Assembly: GCA_900466575.1 (NCBI GenBank)
Contig: UBMP01000011.1
Span: 186,001-250,000 of the forward strand
From: Hyphomicrobiales bacterium
GTDB taxonomy: Bacteria; Pseudomonadota; Alphaproteobacteria; Rhizobiales; Rhizobiaceae
DNA: 64,000 bases
Direction of reading: 5' to 3'
The position numbers and the translations under genes were made by a program. Below are positions 25,632 to 34,108 of this stretch, one piece after another. The notes under the pieces were generated by a model. It had not been told where the DNA came from and made no database searches. It saw only the letters and a list, made by a program, of their open reading frames with translations. Each line of letters starts with the position of its first letter. Within the stretch, counting starts at the first letter, position 1.

Positions 25632-25949
25632 AGGCTGCTCCTCCTGCAGAAAACGCGGCTCCGGGGATTTTGTTCGAACCAAATTCTCCCAAATTGGTTC
25701 GACCCACGAAACAGCGCCCTGAACATCACTATGCGCCTGCAAATTTGCTGCGTCAAATGGCCTCATGAGCAAATGCAACACAAATCGTGATTGTATATTG
25801 AAAACAATATTTTAAAGCGTTCGCGAACGCACAAGGCCTAAATCTGCCACAATTTTTCTTGCGTTGCGGCAAATCGGCCTATGGTGTTCTTGATCCATAT
25901 CATTTACCTGCCGTTTTCGGGAGGGAGAGGACGAAGCTGGAATCGGAAA
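25632..25949. promoter_or_regulatory. shared promoter region of the MFS gene and cyoABCD, rich in palindromes
   Basis: About 320 bp with no gene. Four inverted repeats stand out: TCGAACCAAATT (25674-25685) facing AAATTGGTTCGA (25691-25702) with one mismatch; GCAAATTTGC at 25739-25748; ATATTG/CAATAT at 25795-25810; and GCGTTCGCGAACGC at 25817-25830. The first is close to the MFS start and may be its operator; the last two are nearer cyoA. No FNR box was found. The regulators are unknown. Confidence 0.5.
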
Positions 25950-26930
25950 ATGCGACCTGAAACAAAGATGTTATCAAGGGCGGGCCTTATCGCGGCACTC
26001 GCCTTGCCTCTTGCTTCCTGCAACATGGTAGTCATGTCGCCTTCGGGCGATATTGCGACACAGCAACGCGATCTGATCGTGATCTCGACCATTCTCATGC
26101 TCCTGATCGTCGTGCCGGTCATTTTCCTGACCCTTCTCTTCGCCTGGCGCTACCGCCAGACCAACAAGACCGCAAAATATGATCCCGAATGGCATCATTC
26201 GACCCGGCTTGAAGTCGTTATCTGGTCGGCGCCGCTCGCCATCATCATCGCGCTTGGCTCGATCACCTGGATCAGCACCCATACGCTCGATCCGTATCGT
26301 CCGCTCGATCGCATTTCCGCCGAGCAGCCGCTCGCCGCAGACCACAAGCCGTTGACGGTTGAAGTCGTCGCGCTCGACTGGAAGTGGCTCTTCATCTATC
26401 CAGAGCTGGGCATTGCCTCGGTGAACGAACTGGCGGCGCCGGTCGATACGCCGATTCGCTTCAAGATCACCTCCGCTTCGGTGATGAACTCCTTCTACAT
26501 TCCGGCACTTGCCGGTCAGATCTACGCCATGGCCGGCATGGAGACGAAGCTTCACGCCGTCATCAACAAGCCCGGCGAATACGAAGGCTTCTCCGCCAAC
26601 TATTCCGGCGCCGGCTTCTCCCACATGCGCTTCAAGTTCCATGGTCTCGACCAGGCAGGCTTCGACAAGTGGGTTGCCGACGTGAAGGGGAGCGGTCAGG
26701 CGCTCGACAAGGCGACCTACATGCAGCTCGAAAAGCCGAGCATCAAGGAACCCGTCCATCACTACGCCACGACCGACTCGTCCCTCTACAGCGCGATCGT
26801 CGATATGTGCGTCGAGCCCGGCAAGATGTGCATGAGCGAGATGATGGCCATGGACAAGGGCCTGATCTGCCGCATCCCCGAGCCGACAACGGCCGCGCGC
26901 GAGGAAAAGGCCATCCGCCCGGCCACCTGA
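25950..26930 (+). CDS. cyoA: cytochrome bo3 ubiquinol oxidase subunit II
   Basis: This is subunit II of the quinol oxidase. The 326-residue precursor has a lipoprotein signal ending LALPLASC, so C24 should be lipidated. Two transmembrane helices follow (VISTILMLLIVVPVIFL and VVIWSAPLAIIIALGS), then a periplasmic cupredoxin domain. The domain lacks the CuA cysteines, as expected for quinol rather than cytochrome c oxidases; VVALDWKWLFIYPELGIASVN and FYIPALAGQIYAMAGM are typical CyoA stretches. GGAATCGGAAA precedes the ATG at 25950. First gene of cyoABCD. Confidence 0.95.
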   Translation: MRPETKMLSRAGLIAALALPLASCNMVVMSPSGDIATQQRDLIVISTILMLLIVVPVIFLTLLFAWRYRQTNKTAKYDPEWHHSTRLEVVIWSAPLAIIIALGSITWISTHTLDPYRPLDRISAEQPLAADHKPLTVEVVALDWKWLFIYPELGIASVNELAAPVDTPIRFKITSASVMNSFYIPALAGQIYAMAGMETKLHAVINKPGEYEGFSANYSGAGFSHMRFKFHGLDQAGFDKWVADVKGSGQALDKATYMQLEKPSIKEPVHHYATTDSSLYSAIVDMCVEPGKMCMSEMMAMDKGLICRIPEPTTAAREEKAIRPAT

Positions 26931-26951
26931 TCCGTACTACTCGATATGATC

Positions 26952-26992
26952 CCGGCCGCTTTCCTTCGCGTCTTCACGCTGTCAGCGGCCGG
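26952..26992 (+). other. intercistronic stem-loop between cyoA and cyoB
   Basis: CCGGCCGCT at 26952-26960 pairs perfectly with AGCGGCCGG at 26984-26992, enclosing 23 bases. There is no T-tract behind it, so it is more likely an mRNA processing or stability element than a terminator. It could set different amounts of CyoA and CyoB. Confidence 0.45.
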
Positions 26993-27035
26993 TTGAAAAC
27001 CGTTTCATTTGCAAGAACAAAGTTGAGGTAATCCG

Positions 27036-29030
27036 ATGACTGCGGATTGGACATCATTGCTGTTCGGGAAGCTCACTCTCGAAGCCATTCCCTATCATGA
27101 GCCCATCCTGGTCGTGACCTTTATCGGGGTCGCGATCGGCGGGCTGGCCGTGCTGGGCGCGCTCACCTATTTCCGTCTCTGGGGCTATCTCTGGAAGGAG
27201 TGGTTCACCTCGATCGACCACAAGAAGATCGGGATCATGTATATCGTCTTCGCCATCATCATGCTTCTGCGCGGCTTTGCCGACGCGCTCATGATGCGCT
27301 TCCAGCAGGCGATTGCCTTCAACGGGCATGAGGGATATTTCCCGCCGCACCACTACGACCAGATCTTTACGGCGCATGGCGTGATCATGATCTTCTTCGT
27401 GGCGATGCCGTTCGTCACGGGTCTCATGAACTTCGTGGTCCCGCTGCAGATCGGCGCCCGCGACGTGTCCTTCCCCTTCCTCAACAACTTCTCCTTCTGG
27501 ATGACGGTGGCCGGCGGCATCATCGTGATGATCTCGCTCTTCGTCGGCGAGTTCGCGAAGACCGGCTGGTTGGCCTATCCGCCGCTCTCCGACATCGCCT
27601 ACAGCCCTGACGTCGGGGTGGATTATTACATCTGGGGCCTGCAGGTCGCGGGTATCGGGACCCTGCTGTCAGGTGTGAACCTGATTGCAACCATCCTCAA
27701 GATGCGCGCACCGGGCATGTCGATGATGAAGATGCCGGTCTTTACCTGGACCGCATTCTGCACCAACATCCTGATCGTTGCTTCCTTCCCGGTTCTGACG
27801 GCCGTGCTCGCGCTGCTGACGCTGGATCGTTACGTCGGCACGCATTTCTTCACGAATACGGATGGCGGCAGCGCCATGCTCTACGTGAACCTGATCTGGA
27901 TCTGGGGCCACCCGGAAGTTTACATCCTGGTCCTGCCGGTCTTCGGCGTGTTCTCTGAAGTCGTCTCGACCTTCTCGGCCAAGCGCCTCTTCGGCTACAC
28001 GTCGATGGTCTATGCGACCTGCGTCATCACCATCCTGTCCTACATCGTGTGGCTGCACCACTTCTTCACGATGGGCTCGGGCGCCAGCGTGAACTCCTTC
28101 TTCGGCATCACGACGATGATCATCTCGATCCCGACGGGCGCGAAGATGTTCAACTGGCTGTTCACGATGTATCACGGGCGCATCAGGTACGAAGTCTCGA
28201 TGCTGTGGACGATCGGCTTCATGGTGACCTTCGTTATCGGTGGCATGACCGGCGTTCTGCTTGCCGTTCCGCCGGCTGACTTCGTGCTGCATAACTCGCT
28301 GTTCCTGATCGCACACTTCCACAACGTGATCATCGGTGGCGTGGTGTTCGGCGTCTTCGCCGGCATCAATTTCTGGTTTCCGAAGGCCTTCGGCTTCCGT
28401 CTCAATGCCTTCTGGGGCAAGATGTCCTTCTGGTTCTGGCTGATTGGCTTCTACTTCGCCTTCATGCCGCTCTACGTGCTCGGCCTGATGGGCGTGACCC
28501 GCCGCATGAGCCAGTTCGAGGATCCGTCGCTGCAGATCTGGTTCATCATTGCCGCCTTCGGCGCCTTCCTGATCCTGCTCGGCATCGGCTCGTTCATCAT
28601 CCAGATCGGGTATTCCATCTGGAAGCGTGACGAGCTGCGCGACGAGACAGGCGATCCCTGGAACGGCCGCACGCTGGAATGGTCGACCTCGTCGCCGCCG
28701 CCGGCCTATAACTTCGCCTTCACGCCGGTCGTTCATGAAGTCGACCAGTGGTGGTTCATGAAGTCCAACGGCTATCGTCGTCCGCTTTCGGGCTTCATTC
28801 CGATCCACATGCCGAAGAACACCGGCACCGGTGCGATACTCGGAGCCTTGAGCGTTGTCTTCGGTTTCGCCATGGTCTGGCATATCTGGTGGCTGGCGAT
28901 CGTTTCCTTCGTGGCGATTATCGCAACGACGATCCACCACACCTTCAACTATAACCGCGACTTCTACATCCCGGCCGACGAGGTCGCTGCCGTAGAAGCC
29001 CGCCGTACGCAAATGCTGCCCGCGGAGTGA
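27036..29030 (+). CDS. cyoB: cytochrome bo3 ubiquinol oxidase subunit I
   Basis: This is the catalytic haem-copper subunit that reduces O2 to water and pumps protons. The 664 residues form about 15 helices. Visible signatures are [20 protein letters not shown] (haem b ligand His), [15 protein letters not shown] (CuB His and the cross-linked Tyr), the LHHFFTMG His pair, and [13 protein letters not shown] (haem o3 and b ligands). The N-terminus [13 protein letters not shown]-like stretch ([12 protein letters not shown]) is also typical. Ribosome-binding site GTTGAGGTAATCCG. It is followed 4 bp later by cyoC. Confidence 0.97.
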   Translation: MTADWTSLLFGKLTLEAIPYHEPILVVTFIGVAIGGLAVLGALTYFRLWGYLWKEWFTSIDHKKIGIMYIVFAIIMLLRGFADALMMRFQQAIAFNGHEGYFPPHHYDQIFTAHGVIMIFFVAMPFVTGLMNFVVPLQIGARDVSFPFLNNFSFWMTVAGGIIVMISLFVGEFAKTGWLAYPPLSDIAYSPDVGVDYYIWGLQVAGIGTLLSGVNLIATILKMRAPGMSMMKMPVFTWTAFCTNILIVASFPVLTAVLALLTLDRYVGTHFFTNTDGGSAMLYVNLIWIWGHPEVYILVLPVFGVFSEVVSTFSAKRLFGYTSMVYATCVITILSYIVWLHHFFTMGSGASVNSFFGITTMIISIPTGAKMFNWLFTMYHGRIRYEVSMLWTIGFMVTFVIGGMTGVLLAVPPADFVLHNSLFLIAHFHNVIIGGVVFGVFAGINFWFPKAFGFRLNAFWGKMSFWFWLIGFYFAFMPLYVLGLMGVTRRMSQFEDPSLQIWFIIAAFGAFLILLGIGSFIIQIGYSIWKRDELRDETGDPWNGRTLEWSTSSPPPAYNFAFTPVVHEVDQWWFMKSNGYRRPLSGFIPIHMPKNTGTGAILGALSVVFGFAMVWHIWWLAIVSFVAIIATTIHHTFNYNRDFYIPADEVAAVEARRTQMLPAE

Positions 29031-29034
29031 ACCG

Positions 29035-29661
29035 ATGAGCGCCAACACCTCGCATAATGCGCAACCGTCCGGTGAGCTCACCTTCTATCTGAGGGAAGAG
29101 CACCATCCCGAGCAAAGCACGATGCTCGGCTTCTGGATCTACCTGATGAGCGACTGCCTCATCTTCGCGATCCTGTTTGCCACCTACGCCGTGCTCGGCC
29201 ACTCCTTCGCGGGTGGTCCGGATGCCAAGGAACTGTTCGACCTGAAGCTCGTGGCGATCAACACCGCCATGCTGCTCTTCTCCTCCATCACCTATGGCTT
29301 CGCCATGCTGGAGATGGAAAAGGGCAACAAGGGGCTGATGCTCAGCTGGATGGTCGTCACCTTCTTCTTCGGCGCCTGCTTCCTCGGCATCGAACTCTAT
29401 GAGTTCCACCACCTGATCGGCGAAGGCGCCGGCCCCTGGCGCAGCGCCTTCCTGTCGTCCTTCTTCACGCTGGTCGGCACGCACGGTCTGCACGTGACCT
29501 GCGGTCTCGTCTGGATGGCGGTTCTCATGGTGCAGATGAACAAGCTCGGCATCACGGCTGCCAACAAGCGCCGCATGATGACGCTCAGCATGTTCTGGCA
29601 CTTCCTGGACGTCATCTGGATCGGCGTCTTCTCCTTCGTCTATCTCATGGGAGTGCTCTGA
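29035..29661 (+). CDS. cyoC: cytochrome bo3 ubiquinol oxidase subunit III
   Basis: The 208-residue membrane protein has the five helices of CyoC. Characteristic stretches are [19 protein letters not shown] at helix 1 and [17 protein letters not shown] and [17 protein letters not shown]-like sequence ([17 protein letters not shown]) at the end. Subunit III stabilises the complex and supports proton uptake. It lies between cyoB and cyoD with 1-4 bp gaps, so translation is probably coupled. Confidence 0.96.
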   Translation: MSANTSHNAQPSGELTFYLREEHHPEQSTMLGFWIYLMSDCLIFAILFATYAVLGHSFAGGPDAKELFDLKLVAINTAMLLFSSITYGFAMLEMEKGNKGLMLSWMVVTFFFGACFLGIELYEFHHLIGEGAGPWRSAFLSSFFTLVGTHGLHVTCGLVWMAVLMVQMNKLGITAANKRRMMTLSMFWHFLDVIWIGVFSFVYLMGVL

Positions 29662-29662
29662 T

Positions 29663-30070
29663 ATGGCTTCTCACGCTGACAGCCACGCACACGGCGACCA
29701 CGGTCATCACGACCATCACCATGGCGACCATGCCAACCATGGCACGTTCGGCTCCTACATGACCGGCTTCGTGCTGTCGGTCATACTGACGGCGATCCCG
29801 TTCTGGCTGGTCATGGGCAATGTCATTGCCGACAAGCAGGTCACCGCGGTTCTCGTCATGGGGCTCGGCCTCGTGCAGATCATCGTGCACATGATCTTCT
29901 TCCTCCACATGGACACCAAGTCCGAAGGCGGCTGGAACATGCTGGCGCTGCTCTTTACGGTCGTTCTCGTGCTGATCACGCTGTCCGGCTCGCTCTGGGT
30001 GATGCATAACCTCAACACCTACATGATGCCGATGCAGATGACCCCGGAAGCTGCCAAGCAGCTTCCCTGA
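29663..30070 (+). CDS. cyoD: cytochrome bo3 ubiquinol oxidase subunit IV
   Basis: The 135-residue protein has the three helices of CyoD: SYMTGFVLSVILTAIPFWLV, VLVMGLGLVQIIVHMIFFLHM and LLFTVVLVLITLSGSLWVMHN. This subunit assists CuB assembly in subunit I. Unusually, the first 30 residues carry 11 histidines (SHAHGDHGHHDHHHGDHANH), giving a cytoplasmic His-rich tail that could bind copper or other metal; ordinary CyoD has a shorter, His-poor tail. A strong terminator follows. Confidence 0.95.
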   Translation: MASHADSHAHGDHGHHDHHHGDHANHGTFGSYMTGFVLSVILTAIPFWLVMGNVIADKQVTAVLVMGLGLVQIIVHMIFFLHMDTKSEGGWNMLALLFTVVLVLITLSGSLWVMHNLNTYMMPMQMTPEAAKQLP

Positions 30071-30081
30071 TAAGATCGAAG

Positions 30082-30118
30082 GCGGCCCGTCCTATAGGCG
30101 GGCCGCATTTGTTTTTTT
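30082..30118 (+). terminator. Rho-independent terminator after cyoD
   Basis: GCGGCCCG at 30082-30089 pairs with CGGGCCGC at 30099-30106, with two more GC pairs inside, followed by ATTTGTTTTTTT. This is the most classical terminator in the window. The SURF1 gene begins 25 bp later, so its expression may rely on read-through or its own promoter. Confidence 0.9.
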
Positions 30119-30142
30119 GCCGGGGAGGGGAGGTTCGAATCC

Positions 30143-30895
30143 ATGAACGATATGCCCAACTCCGAAGTTCAAGTACCGAAAGCCCCGCGCACATCGCGCC
30201 TGATCGGCATCGGCCTTCTCACTCTGTTCTTTTTCTTGGTCTTCATCGCGCTCGGCGTCTGGCAGGTGGAACGACTTTCCTGGAAGCTCGACCTGATTGC
30301 GCGCGTCGACGCGCGCGTGCATGCAGCGGCTGTCGCCGTGCCGAACGAGGCCTCCTGGGCTGCCGTGACCGCGGGCAACGACGAATATCGCCATGTCACG
30401 GCCTCAGGCCGTTTTATCCATGACAAGAGCGCATTGGTTTATGCATCGACCGAGCGTGGCCCCGGCTTCTGGGTGCTGACGCCGCTGCAAATCGACACCG
30501 GTGCCATTGTCTATATCAATCGCGGCTGGGTTCCGACCGACCGCAAGGATGCCGCAGGCCGCGCCGAGGGTAATCCGGAAGGCACGGTTCAGGTCACGGG
30601 GCTGCTGCGCATGACGGAGCCCGGCGGCACGCTGCTCCGCTCCAACGATCCTGCCGATGGACGCTGGTATTCCCGCGATGTCGAGGCGATGGGCAAGACG
30701 GCGGGCCTCTCCCGGATAGCGCCCTTCTTCATTGATGCGGACGATACGCCCAATCCCGGCGGACTGCCGGTTGGCGGGCTGACGATCGTTCGCTTCCCCA
30801 ATTCGCACCTCTCCTATGCGCTCACGTGGTTCGCGATGGCGGTGCTGTCGCTGGTCGGCGGGGCGATCCTGATCCGGGCCGAGCGGCGGCGGTAA
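30143..30895 (+). CDS. SURF1 family oxidase assembly protein
   Basis: SURF1 proteins help insert haem a/o into subunit I of terminal oxidases. The 250-residue protein has the family design: an N-terminal helix (LLTLFFFLVFIALGVWQVERL), a long periplasmic domain, and a C-terminal helix (SYALTWFAMAVLSLVGGAILI) next to the conserved HLSYALTWF. Also visible are GVWQxxRxxWK and YINRGWVP. It directly follows cyoABCD, as usual for quinol oxidase-linked SURF1. A GGGGAGGTTCG ribosome-binding site lies just upstream. Confidence 0.93.
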   Translation: MNDMPNSEVQVPKAPRTSRLIGIGLLTLFFFLVFIALGVWQVERLSWKLDLIARVDARVHAAAVAVPNEASWAAVTAGNDEYRHVTASGRFIHDKSALVYASTERGPGFWVLTPLQIDTGAIVYINRGWVPTDRKDAAGRAEGNPEGTVQVTGLLRMTEPGGTLLRSNDPADGRWYSRDVEAMGKTAGLSRIAPFFIDADDTPNPGGLPVGGLTIVRFPNSHLSYALTWFAMAVLSLVGGAILIRAERRR

Positions 30896-30948
30896 AAACT
30901 TTATGACATCCCACAATTTCGCCTGAAACAACCTGTCCTCTCGTGAGT

Positions 30949-30964
30949 TCCAAAGCGCTTTGGA
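30949..30964. promoter_or_regulatory. LacI-type operator palindrome before thuA-like gene
   Basis: TCCAAAGCGCTTTGGA is a perfect 16-bp palindrome with the central CG typical of LacI/GalR-family operators. It lies about 80 bp before the ThuA-like start. No LacI regulator is encoded in the window, so the cognate repressor must be elsewhere. Confidence 0.6.
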
Positions 30965-31042
30965 TTTTCCTTGTGCCGCGTCGTTTCTCTTGGCACAGTC
31001 AGCCCAACACCATTCAGGCCCAATCATAGCAGGGAGGAAGTC

Positions 31043-31828
31043 ATGACCATCCGCGTCACAGTCTGGGGCGAGAACGTCCACGAACAGAAGAGCGAAGTCG
31101 TCCGCGGGATCTATCCGGACGGGATGCACAATTGCATCGCGTCGGCGCTGAACAGACAAGAGGGCATTCAGGCCTCGTCTGTCGTGCTGCAGGATGCCGA
31201 GCATGGCATGACCGAGGCGCGGCTGGCGGAGACCGACGTGCTCGTCTGGTGGGGCCACGCGGCGCATGGCCAGGTCGACGACAAGATCGTCGAGCGCGTA
31301 TGCGACGCTGTCTGGTCCGGCATGGGCATGATCTTCCTGCATTCGGCGCATTTTTCGAAGCCGTTCAAGCGGCTGATGGGCGCGCCGTGCAATCTGACCT
31401 GGCGCGAGGCAGGCGAGCGCGAGCGGCTTTGGGTGACGTCCCGGAACCATCCGATCACCGCTGGCCTGCCGGATCATTTCGAGCTTGAGAACGAGGAAAT
31501 GTATGGCGAGCCCTTCGGCGTGCCGGAGCCGCTGGAAACCGTGTTCGTCAGCTGGTTCCAGGGCGGCGAAGTGTTCCGCTCGGGTCTGACCTACAAGCGC
31601 GGCGCGGGCAATGTCTTCTATTTCCGCCCCGGCCACGAGACCTATCCGACCTATCACGACGCCAATGTGCAGACCGTGATCCGCAACGCGGTGAAGTGGG
31701 CCTATAACCCCATGGCGCGCGTCGCGAAGCCGACCGATGCACCGAACGTGCCTGTCGACAAGGCGCCGGAGAAGATCGAGGAGCGCGGCCCGAAGCTGCA
31801 CATGGCCGGCCAGCAGGGCCTGCGGTGA
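31043..31828 (+). CDS. ThuA domain protein (trehalose utilisation family)
   Basis: The 261-residue protein has the ThuA fold, related to class I glutamine amidotransferases but without the catalytic cysteine: VTVWGENVHEQ at the start, then YPDGMHNCIASAL, DVLVWWGHAAHG and NVFYFRPGHETYPTYHD. Rhizobial ThuA/ThuB act in trehalose or disaccharide (3-keto-sugar) catabolism. It is followed 12 bp later by a Gfo/Idh/MocA dehydrogenase, the ThuB equivalent. AGGGAGGAAGTC before the ATG fixes the start. No sugar transporter genes are nearby, unlike the full thu operon, so this may be a dispersed second copy with a different sugar. Confidence 0.9.
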   Translation: MTIRVTVWGENVHEQKSEVVRGIYPDGMHNCIASALNRQEGIQASSVVLQDAEHGMTEARLAETDVLVWWGHAAHGQVDDKIVERVCDAVWSGMGMIFLHSAHFSKPFKRLMGAPCNLTWREAGERERLWVTSRNHPITAGLPDHFELENEEMYGEPFGVPEPLETVFVSWFQGGEVFRSGLTYKRGAGNVFYFRPGHETYPTYHDANVQTVIRNAVKWAYNPMARVAKPTDAPNVPVDKAPEKIEERGPKLHMAGQQGLR

Positions 31829-31840
31829 GGAGTGCCTGAG

Positions 31841-32908
31841 ATGACGATCAGACTGCTCATTCTCGGCACCGGCGGCATGGCCAACAACCACGCCGAGGCC
31901 TTCAAGGCTATCGAAGGTGTGGAGGTCGTGGCCGGCGTGGATACCCGCCCGGTTCAGCTCGAAGCGTTCTGCGAAAAGCACCAGATCCCGAACCGCTTCG
32001 CCACGCTCGACGAGGCCATCGCCTGGGGCGAATTCGACGCCGCAACGAACGTGACGCCGGACTCGGCGCATTACGCGACGACCATGGCGCTCCTGAAGGC
32101 CGGCAAGCATGTACTTTGCGAAAAGCCGCTGTCGACCGATTATGCCAAGGCGAAAGAGATGGCGGATGCGGCGAAGGCCGCCGGCGTCGTCAACATGGTC
32201 AACCTGTCCTACCGCAACGGCGCAGCGCTTCAGCGCGCCGCCGAGATGGTGGCGAAAGGCATGATTGGCCCGGTCCGCCACTTCGAGGCGCAGTATCTGC
32301 AGAGCTGGCTGACCCAGGCCGCCTGGGGTGACTGGCGCACCGAGCCGCAATGGCTCTGGCGGCTGTCCTCCAAGCATGGCTCGAAGGGCGTGCTGGGCGA
32401 TGTCGGCATTCACATTCTCGACTATGCGACCTTCGTCGCCGGAAGCTTCCCGACTTCGATTTCCGGCCGTCTCAAGACCTTCGAAAAGGCGGAGGGCAAC
32501 CGGATTGGCGAGTATGACCTTGATGTGAACGACAGCTTCGTCTGCCATCTGGAGCTTGCTAGCGGCGCGATGGGAACGATCACCGCGACGCGCTTCGCCT
32601 CGGGTCACCACAATGACCTCAAGCTCTCCATCTATGGCGATGGGGGCGGGCTGGAGGTGCGCTACATCCAGCACGAGAGCAAGCTTCTCGCCTGCCTCGG
32701 CTCGCAGGACATGGCGACACAGACCTGGCGCGAGATCGAAACGCCCGAGGTCAAGAAGGTCTATGAGGTCTTCATCGATGCCATCAATGGCGTGGGGCCG
32801 ATGATCCCCGATTTCGAGCGGGGCGCGGCGCTGCAGTTCCTGCTGGATGCGGCGGAAGAGTCGGACCGGCAGAAGGGCGCGAGTGTGGATGTGAATTTGG
32901 GGGCGTAG
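31841..32908 (+). CDS. Gfo/Idh/MocA family oxidoreductase (ThuB-like)
   Basis: The 355-residue NAD(P)-dependent oxidoreductase has an N-terminal Rossmann motif (LLILGTGGMANNHAEAF), the family signature GKHVLCEKPLSTD with catalytic Lys of the EKP motif, and the C-terminal alpha/beta domain including GDVGIHILDYATFV. It probably oxidises a sugar, consistent with ThuB forming or removing 3-keto-disaccharides with ThuA. Same operon as the ThuA-like gene under the LacI-type palindrome. I use the ATG at 31841, since a GTG three codons before is poorly placed relative to GAGGAG. Confidence 0.9.
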   Translation: MTIRLLILGTGGMANNHAEAFKAIEGVEVVAGVDTRPVQLEAFCEKHQIPNRFATLDEAIAWGEFDAATNVTPDSAHYATTMALLKAGKHVLCEKPLSTDYAKAKEMADAAKAAGVVNMVNLSYRNGAALQRAAEMVAKGMIGPVRHFEAQYLQSWLTQAAWGDWRTEPQWLWRLSSKHGSKGVLGDVGIHILDYATFVAGSFPTSISGRLKTFEKAEGNRIGEYDLDVNDSFVCHLELASGAMGTITATRFASGHHNDLKLSIYGDGGGLEVRYIQHESKLLACLGSQDMATQTWREIETPEVKKVYEVFIDAINGVGPMIPDFERGAALQFLLDAAEESDRQKGASVDVNLGA

Positions 32909-32914
32909 TTGCTT

Positions 32915-32930
32915 CGGCCCTTTCGGGCCG
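32915..32930. terminator. short GC hairpin after thuB-like gene
   Basis: CGGCCC and GGGCCG flank TTTC immediately after the stop codon. There is no T-tract on the plus strand, so it is a weak terminator candidate that merges with the repeat island downstream. Confidence 0.4.
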
Positions 32931-32955
32931 CCCCCTCATCTGTCCTACGGACATC

Positions 32956-33050
32956 TTCTCCCCGCTGGGGAGAAGGCGGAGTTTGCCGCAGCCTCGCTAT
33001 TCCTCCTCTCCCCACCGGGGAGAGGTCCGCCGAGCGAAGCGGAGGCGGGG
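32956..33050. repeat. intergenic palindromic repeat island A
   Basis: Consecutive palindromes are packed together: TTCTCCCC-GCT-GGGGAGAA (32956-32974), CTCTCCCC-ACC-GGGGAGAG (33006-33024), then a GCGG/CCGC-rich hairpin, ending in a GGTGAGGGGG edge. It is related in style to the other islands but lacks their CTTAGCT hairpin. It lies between convergent genes. Confidence 0.6.
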
Positions 33051-33076
33051 TGAGGGGGTTCTTGCCCCCTCGTTTC

Positions 33077-34108
33077 TCACAACACGATCTGCAGCTTCAC
33101 ATCCGTCGGCCGTGCTTCCACCGCGCGATCAAACGCGGCAACTGAATCCCTGAAAGCGAATGTCTCCGTGATCAGCGGCTTGAGGTCGATCTTGCCCGAG
33201 GCGATCAGTGCGATCGCGCGGTCATAGACATTGGCATAGCGGAAGATCGTCTTTAGCGTGGCTTCCTTGGCCTGAAGCCCGACGATATCGACCGGGACCG
33301 GATCGACGGGCATGCCGACCATGACGCAGGTGCCGCCCGGCGCCACGACATTGGCGACGTCGAGCACGGCAGGCGCTGCACCTGAGGCTTCGAAGACGAT
33401 ATCCGCGCCCCAGCCTTCGGTCGTGTGGCGGACGTAATCGACAAGCTTGGTGTTGCGGACATTGACCGTCTCGACGCCCGGATACTGTCCGATGATGTCG
33501 AGCTTCGGCTGGGCGACATCGGAAACGATGACGCGCGAGCAGCCGCCGGCGAGCGCCGAAAGCGCCGTGATCATGCCGATCGGGCCCGCGCCCATGACGA
33601 CGGCGGTGTCGCCCGGCTTGATTCCGGCCTTCAGAGCCGCCTGAATGCCGACGGCCAAGGGTTCGACCATGGCGCCTTCGGCAAAGCTGACATTCTCGGG
33701 CAGCTTGAAGGTGAAGGCGGCGGGATGCACGACTTCAGGCGTCAGGCAGCCATGCACCGGTGGCGTCGCCCAGAAGCGGACGGCGGGGTCGACATTGTAC
33801 ATGCCGAGCCGCACGGCCTTGGAATTCAGGTCCGGAATGCCCGGCTCCATGCAGACCCGGTCGCCCACCTTCAGGTTCGCGACCTCGGCGCCGACAGCGG
33901 TAATCGTTCCTGCCGCCTCGTGGCCGAGAATCATCGGCTCCTTGACCACAAAAGGGCCAATCTTGCCATGGGTGTAGTAATGCACGTCCGAGCCGCAGAT
34001 GCCGACCGTGTGGATTGCGATCCGGACGTCATGGGGGCCCACCTCGAGGCTCATGGGGTAATCCCTGAGGCTCAATCGGCCTTTTTCTTCCAATACCAGT
34101 GCCTGCAC
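33077..34108 (-). CDS. zinc-dependent polyol dehydrogenase (xylitol/sorbitol dehydrogenase-like)
   Basis: The 343-residue MDR enzyme is closest in pattern to xylitol/sorbitol dehydrogenases. Catalytic zinc ligands are C38 ([10 protein letters not shown]), H63-E64 (LGHEAAG) and E149 (MVEPLAVG). The structural-zinc cysteine loop is missing: the region reads [19 protein letters not shown], as in other sorbitol dehydrogenases. The NAD site is GAGPIG at 173-178, with D in VSDVAQ favouring NAD+ over NADP+. It oxidises a polyol to a ketose; the exact substrate is open. It starts directly next to the acyl-CoA dehydrogenase gene stop and could be co-transcribed. Confidence 0.88.
   Translation of the reverse strand: MQALVLEEKGRLSLRDYPMSLEVGPHDVRIAIHTVGICGSDVHYYTHGKIGPFVVKEPMILGHEAAGTITAVGAEVANLKVGDRVCMEPGIPDLNSKAVRLGMYNVDPAVRFWATPPVHGCLTPEVVHPAAFTFKLPENVSFAEGAMVEPLAVGIQAALKAGIKPGDTAVVMGAGPIGMITALSALAGGCSRVIVSDVAQPKLDIIGQYPGVETVNVRNTKLVDYVRHTTEGWGADIVFEASGAAPAVLDVANVVAPGGTCVMVGMPVDPVPVDIVGLQAKEATLKTIFRYANVYDRAIALIASGKIDLKPLITETFAFRDSVAAFDRAVEARPTDVKLQIVL

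Noticed and set aside
30132-30142. GGTTCGAATCC, which looks like a tRNA T-loop
   Set aside because: No acceptor or anticodon stems can be formed around it. It is the ribosome-binding region of the SURF1 gene.
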